In this document: piece after piece, positions 53,015-62,173 of the stretch
How the letters are laid out: each line of letters starts with the position of its first letter
Position numbering within the stretch: the stretch's first letter is position 1
DNA from: Basidiobolus meristosporus CBS 931.73
Taxonomy: Eukaryota > Basidiobolomycota > Basidiobolomycetes > Basidiobolales > Basidiobolaceae
Reading direction: 5' to 3'
Assembly (NCBI GenBank): GCA_002104905.1
Contig: MCFE01000067.1
Span: 1-64,000 of the forward strand
DNA length: 64,000 nucleotides
Position numbers and translations under genes: made by a program
The notes under the pieces: generated by a model
What the model was told of the DNA's origin: nothing
The model's input: the letters and a program-made list of their open reading frames with translations, nothing else
The model's database searches: none

Positions 53015-53723
53015 ACCCACCTGATGAGGATATGTAAATAAAGCAACCCCGTTACTTCTTCAGATTACATCATAAATCCACTCCCAAGCTCCTTTCTGAG
53101 CATATCACATAATCCAAGACTTATGTGCTTTGCTATTCCACCCCGCGTAAGGCCTTTATATCTTGAACTTGGGATAGGCCATGATTTGTGAGGCAAATAT
53201 CACCTCAGATCAGCAGCAACCAAAAGTAGTGAATTTAATGGGGTCAGTACCTCTGCACACGTTCCAGATTGAAAATAATATCATCAAATAGCTCAATATG
53301 GGTGGTTCAGATGAACAGCCAATACCAATCGCTTACCGTACTCTCTAAATCGGTCGTCAATAGGAGAGATCTTGTACGGCTTCGAAATATTTACGCATAT
53401 GCATTAATCACTGGTTTGGAGGCTGTCGCAGAAGTGGAGAAGGTTTGATCAACGGAGGTGGCTGATAAATGAAACATGGATGAATCTGAGGTAGGTTAGT
53501 CATGAAGCAGATGGTAACTGAAATTAGCCATCCTGACGTCAAGAATTGACTGGTGCATCATATGAATTTTGGCAAGATGGAGCGTCACTACACGTCGATC
53601 ATCCACTCTGCATCATTGACTAAATTAGGATTTGGGGGCCGGGCTGTATAAAACCGAGGTTCTCAGCTCTACAGGGCAAAGAAAACCCAAACTCATTCAA
53701 GACAACCTACATTCACCACAAAT
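53015..53723. other. spacer and CRE-class promoter
   Basis: The CRE is at 53534-53541. A second ACGTC site lies at about 53592 and a TATA-like GTATAAAA near 53646. The first 190 bp recur after the stop of the copy at 54606. Confidence 0.5.
53534..53541. promoter_or_regulatory. CRE-like palindrome TGACGTCA
   Basis: About 185 bp before the ATG at 53724, in a slightly diverged context (CCTGACGTCAAGAATTGACT). Confidence 0.65.
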
Positions 53724-54014
53724 ATGGATAAGCTCAACGCTAATGTCAAGTCTGCCTCCGGTGCTGTCAAGGAAAACGTAGGCAGTGCTTTCGGCAACGA
53801 GCAGATGCAAGCTGAAGGCAAGGCCACCAGAGCCGAGGGCAATGCCGAGTACAAGAAAGCTCAGGCTGAGGGATACGCTCAAGGAGCCGGTGAGAAGCTC
53901 AAGGGCAGCGTGAAGGATACTGTCGGTAGTGCGGTAGGCAATGAGCAGATGGAGGCTGAGGGCAAGGCTGGTCGCGCCAAAGGAGATGCCCGCATGAGCG
54001 CCAATTCCAACTAA
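53724..54014 (+). CDS. CsbD/Hmp1-like protein, type I, CRE class (MDKL)
   Basis: 96 aa, the same protein as the copy at 48791. TGTAAATA at 54033-54040, 18 nt after the stop. Confidence 0.92.
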   Translation: MDKLNANVKSASGAVKENVGSAFGNEQMQAEGKATRAEGNAEYKKAQAEGYAQGAGEKLKGSVKDTVGSAVGNEQMEAEGKAGRAKGDARMSANSN

Positions 54015-54605
54015 ACCCTTCTGATAAGGCTATGTAAATAAAGCAGCATGAGTTTTGACAAACCACACAAACCAATACCCACATGTATTCCCAATAATTC
54101 TCACTACTATCTCAAGTGATCGTAGTCAACAGAGGTACCAGTGAAATGTGTCGATTCTTTATTTTACTGACCCAGTTGACCAGTTGGAATTATATCGTTT
54201 TGGTGATTTATGAATTATCATCCCAGCATTTTCCAGTGGGTAACCTCACGCATTAGCCACGAAAGACAGATTTATATTTGTGGCTTATTCCATTTGGTTC
54301 GATGACCATTCTATAGCTGAGCCAAGCAAACAGATCACCACGTCATCAGGTAACCATGGGCCAAATACTTTTCAAGCCTAAGCGCAGTTACCTATTCAGC
54401 ACTCAATCATCCATTAGATCACCGCCAAGTGAAAGGAGAGATGACTTCGATCGGATTACTCTGTGAGTTGACCAACTTCACGTGAACTCATTCGAAATCC
54501 AACGTCACTTTACGATCATCAGTGATGACCCACCCAACCCAGCACCACATAAATACTCTACATCCGGCTAGCGAGAGGTCAAATCATTCCTCTATGATCA
54601 CAAAC
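54015..54605. repeat. promoter spacer, direct repeat of 50245-50836
   Basis: Near-identical to the earlier spacer apart from about 40 bp just after the poly(A)-like signal; it contains the palindrome element at 54516-54528. Confidence 0.7.
54516..54528. promoter_or_regulatory. palindromic promoter element TCATCAGTGATGA
   Basis: Same element and spacing as at 49864 and 50747; it drives the copy at 54606. Confidence 0.6.
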
Positions 54606-54896
54606 ATGGACAAAGTCAACGCCAACATCAAGTCTGCCTCTGGTGCCGTCAAGGAGAATGTAGGCAGTGCTTTCGGCAACGAGCAGATGCAAGCTGAAGG
54701 CAAGGCCACCAGAGCCGAGGGCAATGCCGAGTACAAGAAGGCCCAGGCTGAAGGATACGCCCAGGGAGCCGGTGAGAAGCTCAAGGGCAGTGTGACGGAT
54801 ACTGTCGGTAGTGCGGTAGGCAATGAGCAGATGGAGGCTGAGGGCAAGGCAGGTCGTGCCAAAGGAGATGCCCGCATGAGCGCCAATTCCAATTAA
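54606..54896 (+). CDS. CsbD/Hmp1-like protein, type I, palindrome class (MDKV), K64T
   Basis: 96 aa, as the copy at 49954 except Thr for Lys at residue 64 (GSVTDTVG). TGTAAATA at 54915-54922, 18 nt after the stop. Its 3' flank is like that of the copy at 52724 and not that of 50837, although its 5' flank is like 50837. Confidence 0.92.
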   Translation: MDKVNANIKSASGAVKENVGSAFGNEQMQAEGKATRAEGNAEYKKAQAEGYAQGAGEKLKGSVTDTVGSAVGNEQMEAEGKAGRAKGDARMSANSN

Positions 54897-55731
54897 ACCC
54901 ATCCAATTAGGATATGTAAATAAAGCAACCCCGTTACTTCTTCAGATTACATCATTAATCCACTCCCAAGCTCTTTTCTGTGCATATCAGGTAATCCAAG
55001 ATTTATGTGCTTTGCTATGCTACCCAGCGTAGGGACTTTATGTCTTGAACTTGGGATAGGCCGTGATTTGTGAGGCAAACTCTCACCAACCTCACTTATT
55101 CAGGATGTGTAAATAAATTAACCCTGTTGTTTCTTCAAATCAAACCATATATCTTCTATCTAGCTCTGTGCTGTGTACACCATACGACCCAAGGCATATA
55201 TTATATGTAATTCTCCCACCATGAACTTGGTAATCATTTCTATGTGTGCGCAAATCTTTTCTCGGATTTATAACAAGAATTACAGTCAACTGACTAAATA
55301 TGAGCAGTTCCAATTACGGTTAAATATTAATTACCCATCTCACTCTGAAGATTGCTTGTAACTTTGACAGACCTTGAAAGACCTTGTCAGCTAGTCTGCC
55401 GACTGCCTCTTAGATTGTCCAAGATGTCTTAGATGGCTGTCTCAGCAGCGGCGTTCATCGAGAATGTGATATAGTTGCTGAGATAGAATTGCTCAAGATA
55501 GATGTAGGAAATCAAGCAGAGAGTACCTGAAATTGGCCCACTGACGTCAAGAACCAACCGGTATTTGATACAGATACTTTCCAAATCGAGCCTCACCTTA
55601 CGTCAACCACCCAGTCATGAACCTTGGGCTATGCTAGGTTTGGAGGTCGTGCAGTATAAATGCGAGGTTCTCAGCTATTGAGAAGTCAGAAAACCTAACT
55701 TTACCCCAAACAACCCACACACACCACAAAT
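54897..55731. other. chimeric spacer with an orphan 3' UTR
   Basis: 54897-55082 matches the 3' flank after 53014. From about 55083 the sequence matches the 3' flank after 51127, including a second TGTAAATAAA at 55108-55117, then the CRE-class promoter (TGACGTCA at 55542-55549) of the next copy. Confidence 0.7.
55542..55549. promoter_or_regulatory. CRE-like palindrome TGACGTCA
   Basis: Same context as at 51597; it lies before the broken copy at 55732. Confidence 0.65.
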
Positions 55732-56023
55732 ATGGACAAGCTCAACGCTAATGTCAAGTCTGCCTCCGGCGCTATCAAGGAAAACGTAGGCAGTGCGTTC
55801 GGCAACGAGCAGATGCAAGCTGAAGGCAAGGCCACCAGAGCCGAGGGCAATGCCGAGTACAAGAAGGCCCAGGCTGAAGGATACGCTCAAGGAGCCGGTG
55901 AGAAGCTCAAGGGCAGCGTGCAAGGATACTGTCGGTAGCGCAGTAGGCAATGAGCAGATGGAGGCTGAGGGCAAGGCAGGTCGTGCCAAAGGAGATGCCC
56001 GCATGAGCGCCAATTCCAATTAA
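55732..56023 (+). pseudogene. CsbD/Hmp1-like, type I, CRE class, frameshifted
   Basis: It starts MDKLNANVKSASGAIKENV like the broken copy at 51787. One extra C at about 55921 (AGCGTGCAAGG against AGCGTGAAGG) breaks the second repeat and gives a stop at 55938 after 68 residues. The first repeat is complete. The normal stop position is 56021-56023. TGTAAATA at 56042-56049. Confidence 0.88.
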
Positions 56024-56506
56024 ACCCATCCAATTAGGATATGTAAATAAAGATGCGCAATTTTCGTCAAGTACAAGATCTCATAAGCTACATAAATAAT
56101 ATTCACTATTCTCGCAAGTCAGTACATAGCAGGGCAAGTGTTCTCGCCGGCTTAATGAAAGTGCTTCTATCCTGGAAACTAGTCTTCCAGAGCTAAGCAA
56201 AGTATATAACTGGAAACATACGTTTTATGCGACTAAACGCATAAATGAGAATTATGTATAGAAAGCAAACGGAATATATTAAAAATTCATTCACTAAAAA
56301 ATATAGGAGTAAATATAGAGTTAATGATTGGAAATATCTGAACCCTCTATTGATTTCATCGCCATTGCCCAACCAGTTTCTCGGTATTTCATTAAACTCT
56401 AATATACATCAACGCTGACTCCGGGCTTATTAATGGAGTGTTGGAACTGACAAAATTTATTGATTCTACCAGCAAATATGTACATGATTCTCCATGGAAT
56501 ACATTT
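56024..56506. other. junction between the type I and type II parts of the array
   Basis: The left part is the 3' UTR of the last plus-strand type I copy. About 56420-56506 is homologous to the 3' flanks of the copies at 59967 and 62174. No gene was seen. Confidence 0.45.
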
Positions 56507-56795
56507 CTAATTCGAATTGGCTTCCATCCGGGCTTCTCCCTTGACACGGCCAGCCTTTCCTTCGGCTTCCATTTGCTCGTTGCCAATGGCACACCAACAG
56601 TGTTCTTGACATTGCCCTTGAGCTTCTCGCTGGCACCCTGAGCATACCCTTCTGCCTGGGCCTTTTTGTACTCGGCATTCCCTTCGGCTCTTCTGGCCTT
56701 GCCTTCAGCTGCATTTGCTCGTTGCCAATGGCACTGCCTACATTCTCCTTGACGGCGCCAGAGGCGGCTTTGACGTTAGCGTTGAACTTGTCCAT
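56507..56795 (-). pseudogene. CsbD/Hmp1-like, type II, two frameshifts
   Basis: It starts MDKFNANVKAASGAVKENVG at 56795. One T is missing at about 56710 (in GAAGGCAAG/CAGCTTGC) and one G at about 56593. The total is 289 nt against 291 for intact copies. Only the first 29 residues are in the normal frame. Confidence 0.87.
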
Positions 56796-57135
56796 AGTGT
56801 TGATAGATCGGTGTTGGTTTGAATGTGTTTGCACTGGTTGTATTGCACGCGTATATATACCAAACGGACCATTGATGGCTTTCGCACTTGATGGTAAGTG
56901 ACGCAACCTAGTAACCAAGGTAATGTGCCGGTACGTGAACCCTAATGAAACAATTAATCTGTCTACCAAATATGGCTAATGAGCACCAGGGTGACATCAT
57001 GGATGGAGTAAGCGCGATTGATTCAACTGCATCATTCTCTGGATTGTTTCCCATAAATACCTACCATTACTTCAAGACAGTCTCAACTATCATTACACTC
57101 TCACATCCTCAAATCAACTCCGATCTAACAACACT
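56796..57135. promoter_or_regulatory. shared promoter of a head-to-head type II pair
   Basis: 340 bp between divergent start codons. A TATATATA box (about 56851-56860) faces left and CATAAATAC (about 57051) faces right. The conserved core in between includes GTGACGCAACC, CCGGTACGTGAACCC, CCAAATATGG and GGTGACATCAT (a CRE-like half). Confidence 0.65.
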
Positions 57136-57425
57136 ATGGACAAGTTCAACGCTAACGTCAAAGCCGCCTCTGGTGCCGTCAAGGAGAATGTAGGCAGTGC
57201 CATTGGCAACGAGCAAATGCAAGCTGAAGGCAAGGCCAGAAGAGCCGAAGGGAATGCCGAGTACAAAAAGGCCCAGGCAGAAGGGTATGCTCAGGGTGCC
57301 AGTGAGAAGCTCAAGGGCAATGTCAAGAATACTGTTGGCTGTGCCATTGGCAACGAGCAAATGGAAGCCGAAGGAAAGCTGGCCGTGTCAAAGGAGAGGC
57401 TCGTATGGAGGCCAATTCCCAATAG
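57136..57425 (+). pseudogene. CsbD/Hmp1-like, type II, frameshifted near the 3' end
   Basis: Normal up to NEQMEAEGK. One base is missing from the purine run at about 57376-57379, so the end of the second repeat is replaced by an unrelated tail that continues to a stop at 57459. The normal stop position is 57423-57425. Most of the protein (about 80 residues) is intact, so partial function is possible. Confidence 0.82.
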
Positions 57426-57459
57426 AAATCGAACGCAGCTTCATTCGTACACACTGTAA

Positions 57460-57907
57460 ATTACTTCTTTTCCAAATAAATCAGCGTAGCTATTGTGCCA
57501 GTAATTCATTTGCATAATTGACATATTGGAAAGTTTATCTACGAATGCAAAAATGGGAACAAGCCAGATACATTAATTTGTCCAACTACTGGTGTTTACA
57601 CGCTTTGATAGCTCCTTCTACCTCATAAACTACGACTATGGAATCAACTCTGCAGACATGACGCGTTAAATGCCGCATTAAACCAAGATCGCCACAAAAT
57701 AGCTGGATGGTCTCACAGCTCCGCGTATTTGTGAGCATCTCGAGAATGATGTACTAGTTTTTGACACCGGGGCTTCCAACTCTTCCACTGATACCGATTA
57801 GACCTAGAAAATATCTATGTAGCATATTTGCTCGACTAAGAGTAATTCGCGAGTTTTATTATCCCTCAACATAAGGTATATACACTACATGTAAGTAAAA
57901 TGCACTT
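57460..57907. repeat. 3' spacer between convergent copies, repeated at 58854-59334
   Basis: Direct repeat of the spacer 1427 bp to the right. It holds both 3' UTRs (TGTAAATTAC near the left end; TGTATATA on the minus strand near the right end). No gene. Confidence 0.65.
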
Positions 57908-58198
57908 CTAATTGGAATTGGCCTCCATCCGGGCTTCTCCCTTGACACGGCCAGCCTTTCCTTCGGCTTCCATTTGCTCGTTGCCAATGGCACAGCCAAC
58001 AGTGTTCTTGACATTGCCCTTGAGCTTCTCACTGGCACCCTGAGCATACCCTTCGGCCTGGGCCTTTTTGTACTCGGCATTCCCTTCGGCTCTTCTGGCC
58101 TTGCCTTCAGCTTGCATTTGCTCGTTGCCAATGGCACTGCCTACATTCTCCTTGACGGCACCAGAGGCGGCTTTGACGTTAGCGTTGAACTTGTCCAT
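57908..58198 (-). CDS. CsbD/Hmp1-like protein, type II
   Basis: 96 aa, the type II consensus: N-terminus MDKFNANVKAASG, GNVKNTVGCAIG with a single Cys69 that type I copies lack, and end GEARMEANSN. Same two-repeat layout as type I. The frame is open upstream to 58390, but the added residues lie in the shared promoter. Confidence 0.92.
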   Translation of the reverse strand: MDKFNANVKAASGAVKENVGSAIGNEQMQAEGKARRAEGNAEYKKAQAEGYAQGASEKLKGNVKNTVGCAIGNEQMEAEGKAGRVKGEARMEANSN

Positions 58199-58562
58199 AG
58201 TGTTGTTGGATCGGAGTTGATTTGAGGATGTGAGAGTTGCAATGATAGTGTAGAATGTCTCGCAACGGTAAGTATTTATGGAAACAATCCGAATGAATGA
58301 TCGCAGTTGAATCGTAAGTCGACGCTTACTCAGTACCAATGTAATGTGCCGGTACGTGAACCCTAATGAAACAATTAATCTGTCTACCAAATATGGCTAA
58401 TGAGTCACCAGGGTGACATCATGGCATTGGTTACTAGCGGATTGCGTCACTTACCGTTATATCGGGAAGTCCATCAGCATTCAGTTTAGTATATACTTCG
58501 AGACAGCTTGCAATATCATACCTCTGCAACACATCTCAAACCAACACCGATCTATCAACACT
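58199..58562. promoter_or_regulatory. shared promoter of a head-to-head type II pair
   Basis: 364 bp. TATTTATGG faces left (about 58273) and GTATATAC faces right (about 58488). Parts of the core run in the same orientation as at 56796 although the TATA types are exchanged, so it looks recombinant. Confidence 0.6.
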
Positions 58563-58853
58563 ATGGACAAGTTCAACGCTAACGTCAAAGCCGCCTCTGG
58601 TGCCGTCAAGGAGAATGTAGGCAGTGCCATTGGCAACGAGCAAATGCAAGCTGAAGGCAAGGCCAGAAGAGCCGAAGGGAATGCCGAGTACAAAAAGGCC
58701 CAGGCAGAAGGGTATGCTCAAGGTGCCAGCGAGAAGCTCAAGGGCAATGTCAAGAACACTGTTGGTTGTGCCATTGGCAACGAGCAAATGGAAGCTGAAG
58801 GAAAAGCTGGCCGTGTCAAAGGAGAGGCTCGTATGGAGGCGAATTCCCAATAG
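58563..58853 (+). CDS. CsbD/Hmp1-like protein, type II
   Basis: 96 aa, type II consensus except the last residue (Gln instead of Asn). With the copy at 59335 it forms a 1063-bp block that repeats 57136-58198; here the reading frame is intact where the copy at 57136 is broken. Confidence 0.92.
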   Translation: MDKFNANVKAASGAVKENVGSAIGNEQMQAEGKARRAEGNAEYKKAQAEGYAQGASEKLKGNVKNTVGCAIGNEQMEAEGKAGRVKGEARMEANSQ

Positions 58854-59334
58854 AAATCGAACGCAGCTTCATTCGTACACACTGTAAATTACTTCTTTTC
58901 CAAATAAATCAGCGTAGCTATTGTACCAATAATCCTTTTGCATAATTGACATATTGAAAGTTTATCTACGATTGTAAATATGGGAACAAGCCAGGTGAAT
59001 TAATTTGCCCAACTACTGGTGTTTACACGTTTTGATAGCTCCTTCTACCTTATAAACTACGACTGTGGAATCGCCTCTGCAGACACGACGCGTTAAATGC
59101 CGCATTAAACCAAGATTGCCGCAAAATAGCTGGATGGTCTCACAGCTCCGCGTATTTGTGAGCATCTCGAGAATGATGTACTAGTTTTTGACACCGGGGC
59201 TTCCAACTCTTCCGCTGATCCCGATTAGACCTAGAAAATATCTATGTAGCATATTTGCTCAACTAAGAGTAATTCGCGAGTTTTATTATCTCTCAACATA
59301 AGGTATATACACTACATGTAAGTAAAATGCACTT
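58854..59334. repeat. 3' spacer between convergent copies
   Basis: Direct repeat of 57426-57907 (offset 1427 bp) with few differences. No gene. Confidence 0.65.
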
Positions 59335-59625
59335 CTAATTGGAATTGGCCTCCATCCGGGCTTCTCCCTTGACACGGCCAGCCTTTCCTTCGGCTTCCAT
59401 TTGCTCGTTGCCAATGGCACAGCCAACAGTGTTCTTGACATTGCCCTTGAGCTTCTCACCGGCACCCTGAGCATACCCTTCGGCCTGGGCCTTTTTGTAT
59501 TCGGCATTCCCTTCGGCTCTTCTGGCCTTGCCTTCAGCCTGCATTTGCTCGTTGCCAATGGCACTGCCTACATTCTCCTTGACGGCACCAGAGGCGGCTT
59601 TGACGTTAGCGTTGAACTTGTCCAT
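59335..59625 (-). CDS. CsbD/Hmp1-like protein, type II
   Basis: 96 aa, type II consensus except GAGEK instead of GASEK in the second repeat, as in type I. It mirrors the copy at 62806 in the inverted repeat. Confidence 0.92.
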   Translation of the reverse strand: MDKFNANVKAASGAVKENVGSAIGNEQMQAEGKARRAEGNAEYKKAQAEGYAQGAGEKLKGNVKNTVGCAIGNEQMEAEGKAGRVKGEARMEANSN

Positions 59626-59966
59626 AGTGTTGATAGATCGGTGTTGGTTTGAATGTGTTTGCACTGGTTGTATTGCACGCGTATATATACCAAACGGACC
59701 ATTGATGGCTTTCGCACTTGATGGTAAGTGACGCAACCTAGTAACCAAGGTAATGTGCCGGTAGGTGAACCCTAATGAAACAATTAATCTGTCTACCAAA
59801 TATGGCTAATGAGCACCAGGGTGACATCATGGATGGAGTAAGCGCGATTGATTCCACTGCGTCATTCTTCGGGATTGTTTCCCATAAATACTTACCATTG
59901 CTTCGAGACAGTCTCAACTATCATTACACTCTCACATCCTCAAATCAACTCCGATCCAACAACACT
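59626..59966. promoter_or_regulatory. shared promoter of a head-to-head type II pair
   Basis: 341 bp, very like 56796-57135: TATATATA facing left and CATAAATAC facing right, with the same core. Its mirror image is 62465-62805. Confidence 0.65.
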
Positions 59967-60257
59967 ATGGACAAGTTCAACGCTAACCTCAAAGCCGCCT
60001 CTGGTGCCGTCAAGGAGAATGTAGGCAGTGTCATTGGGAACGAGCAAATGCAAGCTGAAGGCAAGGCCAGAAGAGCCGAAGGGAATGCCGAGTACAAAAA
60101 GGCCCAGGCAGAAGGGTATGCTCAGGGTGCCAGTGAGAAGCTCAAGGGCAATGTCAAGAACACTGTTGGCTGTGCCATTGGCAACGAGCAAATGGAAGCC
60201 GAAGGAAAGGCTGGCCGTGTCAAGGGAGAAGCCCGGATGGAGGCCAATTCCAATTAG
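59967..60257 (+). CDS. CsbD/Hmp1-like protein, type II
   Basis: 96 aa; differs from the type II consensus by Leu in NANLKA and Val in GSVIGN. TGTATATA about 25 nt after the stop. Confidence 0.92.
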   Translation: MDKFNANLKAASGAVKENVGSVIGNEQMQAEGKARRAEGNAEYKKAQAEGYAQGASEKLKGNVKNTVGCAIGNEQMEAEGKAGRVKGEARMEANSN

Positions 60258-60751
60258 AGATGTATTCCATGGGAAAATAATGTATATATTTGCTGGTAAA
60301 ATCAATAAATTTTGTCAGTTCCAACACTCCATTTTCTACACGCGTGTAATCAATTCGATCAAAGAATATGCTGATAGCCGTAGTCAATTTTGGTGGACTA
60401 TCAGAAGTGGTGATTTGGTCAAATTTAGTGTTGAGGGGCCTTGAATGCCAAACCGATTACTGTGATTTGCTTGCTGATTTAGCTGGATCATTATTGATGA
60501 ATAATCTTGGCAATCTCATCATCACCTTTCAAGAAGCGCACAAAGTCAAACTCTAGCTAATCATGTATTTATGTCGTACGTGCTATTATAAGACTAGTGC
60601 ATTATGCAGCAGAAAAGAAAATGACATTGAGTAAATGTAAAAGCTTTTATTCGAGCAGGTATAATGGTTGCTATACAGCCTAAAATACAATATGGATGGG
60701 GTTGAAGTGATTTCGCAATGGATATACACCATGTTTTATAAAAATATACAT
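60258..60751. other. 3' spacer between convergent copies (part of the inverted repeat)
   Basis: No gene is supported. It aligns in reverse complement with 61677-62173, including a short frame (60368-60556) mirrored at 61873-62061; the two frames give nearly the same 62-residue peptide, which follows from the repeat and is not evidence of selection. Confidence 0.55.
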
Positions 60752-61042
60752 CTAATTGGAATTGGCTTCCATCCGTGCATCTCCCTTGACACGGCCAGCC
60801 TTTCCTTCGGCTTCCATTTGCTCGTTGCCAATGGCACAGCCAACAGTGTTCTTGACATTGCCCTTGAGCTTCTCACTGGCACCCTGAGCATACCCTTCTG
60901 CCTGGGCCTTTTTGTACTCGGCATTCCCTTCGGCTCTTCTGGCCTTGCCTTCAGCTTGCATTTGCTCGTTGCCAATGGCACTGCCTACATTCTCCTTGAC
61001 GGCACCAGATGCGGCTTTGACGTTAGCGTTTAACTTGTCCAT
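60752..61042 (-). CDS. CsbD/Hmp1-like protein, type II
   Basis: 96 aa; starts MDKLNANVKA (the type I form at residue 4) and has GDARMEANSN near the end, otherwise type II. Confidence 0.92.
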   Translation of the reverse strand: MDKLNANVKAASGAVKENVGSAIGNEQMQAEGKARRAEGNAEYKKAQAEGYAQGASEKLKGNVKNTVGCAIGNEQMEAEGKAGRVKGDARMEANSN

Positions 61043-61385
61043 AGTATTGATAGATCGGAGTTGATTTGAGGATGTGAGAGTGTAATGATAGTTGAGACTG
61101 TCTCGAAGCAATGGTGGGTATTTATGGGAAACAATCCAGAGGAATGATGCAGTAGAATCAATCGCGCTTACTCCATCCATGATGTCACCCTGATGTTAAT
61201 TAGCCATATTTGGTAGACAAATTAATTGTAACTCTAGGGTTTACGTGCTAGCATATAACCTTGGTTACTCGGTTGCGTCACTTACCGTTATATGGGGAAG
61301 CCATCAGCATTCAGTTTAGTATATATATACGCTTGCAATACAACCTCTGCAATCACATTCAAACCAACACCGATCTAACAACACT
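61043..61385. promoter_or_regulatory. shared promoter at the centre of the inverted repeat
   Basis: 343 bp between divergent starts. TATTTATGG faces left and TATATATAC faces right; the core carries the same motifs as the others (GATGTCACCC, CCATATTTGG, TTGCGTCACTT). It is not itself palindromic. Confidence 0.65.
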
Positions 61386-61676
61386 ATGGACAAGTTCAAC
61401 GCTAACGTCAAAGCCGCCTCTGGTGCCGTCAAGGAGAATGTAGGCAGTGTCATTGGCAACGAGCAAATGCAAGCTGAAGGCAAGGCCAGAAGAGCCGAAG
61501 GGAATGCCGAATACAAAAAAGCCCAGGCAGAAGGGTATGCTCAGGGTGCCAGTGAGAAGCTTAAGGGCAATGTCAAGAACACTGTTGGCTGTGCCATTGG
61601 CAACGAGCAAATGGAAGCTGAAGGAAAGGCTGGCCGTGTCAAGGGAGAAGCCCGGATGGAAGCCAATTCCAATTAG
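61386..61676 (+). CDS. CsbD/Hmp1-like protein, type II
   Basis: 96 aa, type II consensus except Val in GSVIGN. Mirror partner of the copy at 60752. Confidence 0.92.
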   Translation: MDKFNANVKAASGAVKENVGSVIGNEQMQAEGKARRAEGNAEYKKAQAEGYAQGASEKLKGNVKNTVGCAIGNEQMEAEGKAGRVKGEARMEANSN

Positions 61677-62173
61677 ATGTATATTTTTATAAAACATGGT
61701 GTATATCAATTGCGAAATCACTTCAACCCCATCCATATTGTATTTTAGGCTGTATAGCAACCCTTATACCTGCTCGAATAAAAGCTTTTTACATTTACTC
61801 GATATCATTTTCTTTTCTGCTGCATAATGCACTAGTCTTACAATAGCACGTACGACATAAATACATGATTAGCTAGAGTTTGACTTTGTGCGCTTCTTGA
61901 AAGGTGATGATGAGATTGCCAAGATTATTCATCAATAACGATCCAGCTAATTCAGTAAGCAAATCACAGTAATCGGCTTGGCATTCAAGGTCCCTCAACA
62001 CTAAATTTGACCAAATCACCACCTCTGATAGTCCACCAAAATTGACTACGGCTATCAGCATATTCTTTGATCGAATTGATTACACGCGTTTAGAAAATGG
62101 AGTGTTGGAACTAGACAATCAATTTATTGATTCAACCAGCAAATATATACATTATTCTCCATGGAATACATTT
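61677..62173. other. 3' spacer between convergent copies (part of the inverted repeat)
   Basis: Mirror image of 60258-60751. No gene is supported. Confidence 0.55.

Larger units (their letters stand above)
59335..61042. repeat. left arm of a large inverted repeat
   Basis: 1708 bp that align in reverse complement with 61386-63096 (1711 bp): gene for gene (59335 with 62806, 59967 with 62174, 60752 with 61386) and spacer for spacer (60258-60751 with 61677-62173). The two arms flank a 343-bp promoter spacer centred near 61215. Confidence 0.75.

Noticed and set aside
60368-60556. 62-codon frame that occurs twice with nearly the same peptide (also 61873-62061 on the minus strand).
   Set aside because: The duplication is explained by the inverted repeat. 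Differences between the copies are not concentrated at synonymous sites as far as I can tell.
60258-62173. Idea that the inverted repeat is a transposon with terminal repeats.
   Set aside because: There is no transposase, target-site duplication or element-specific termini. The arms are made of CsbD genes and their flanks.
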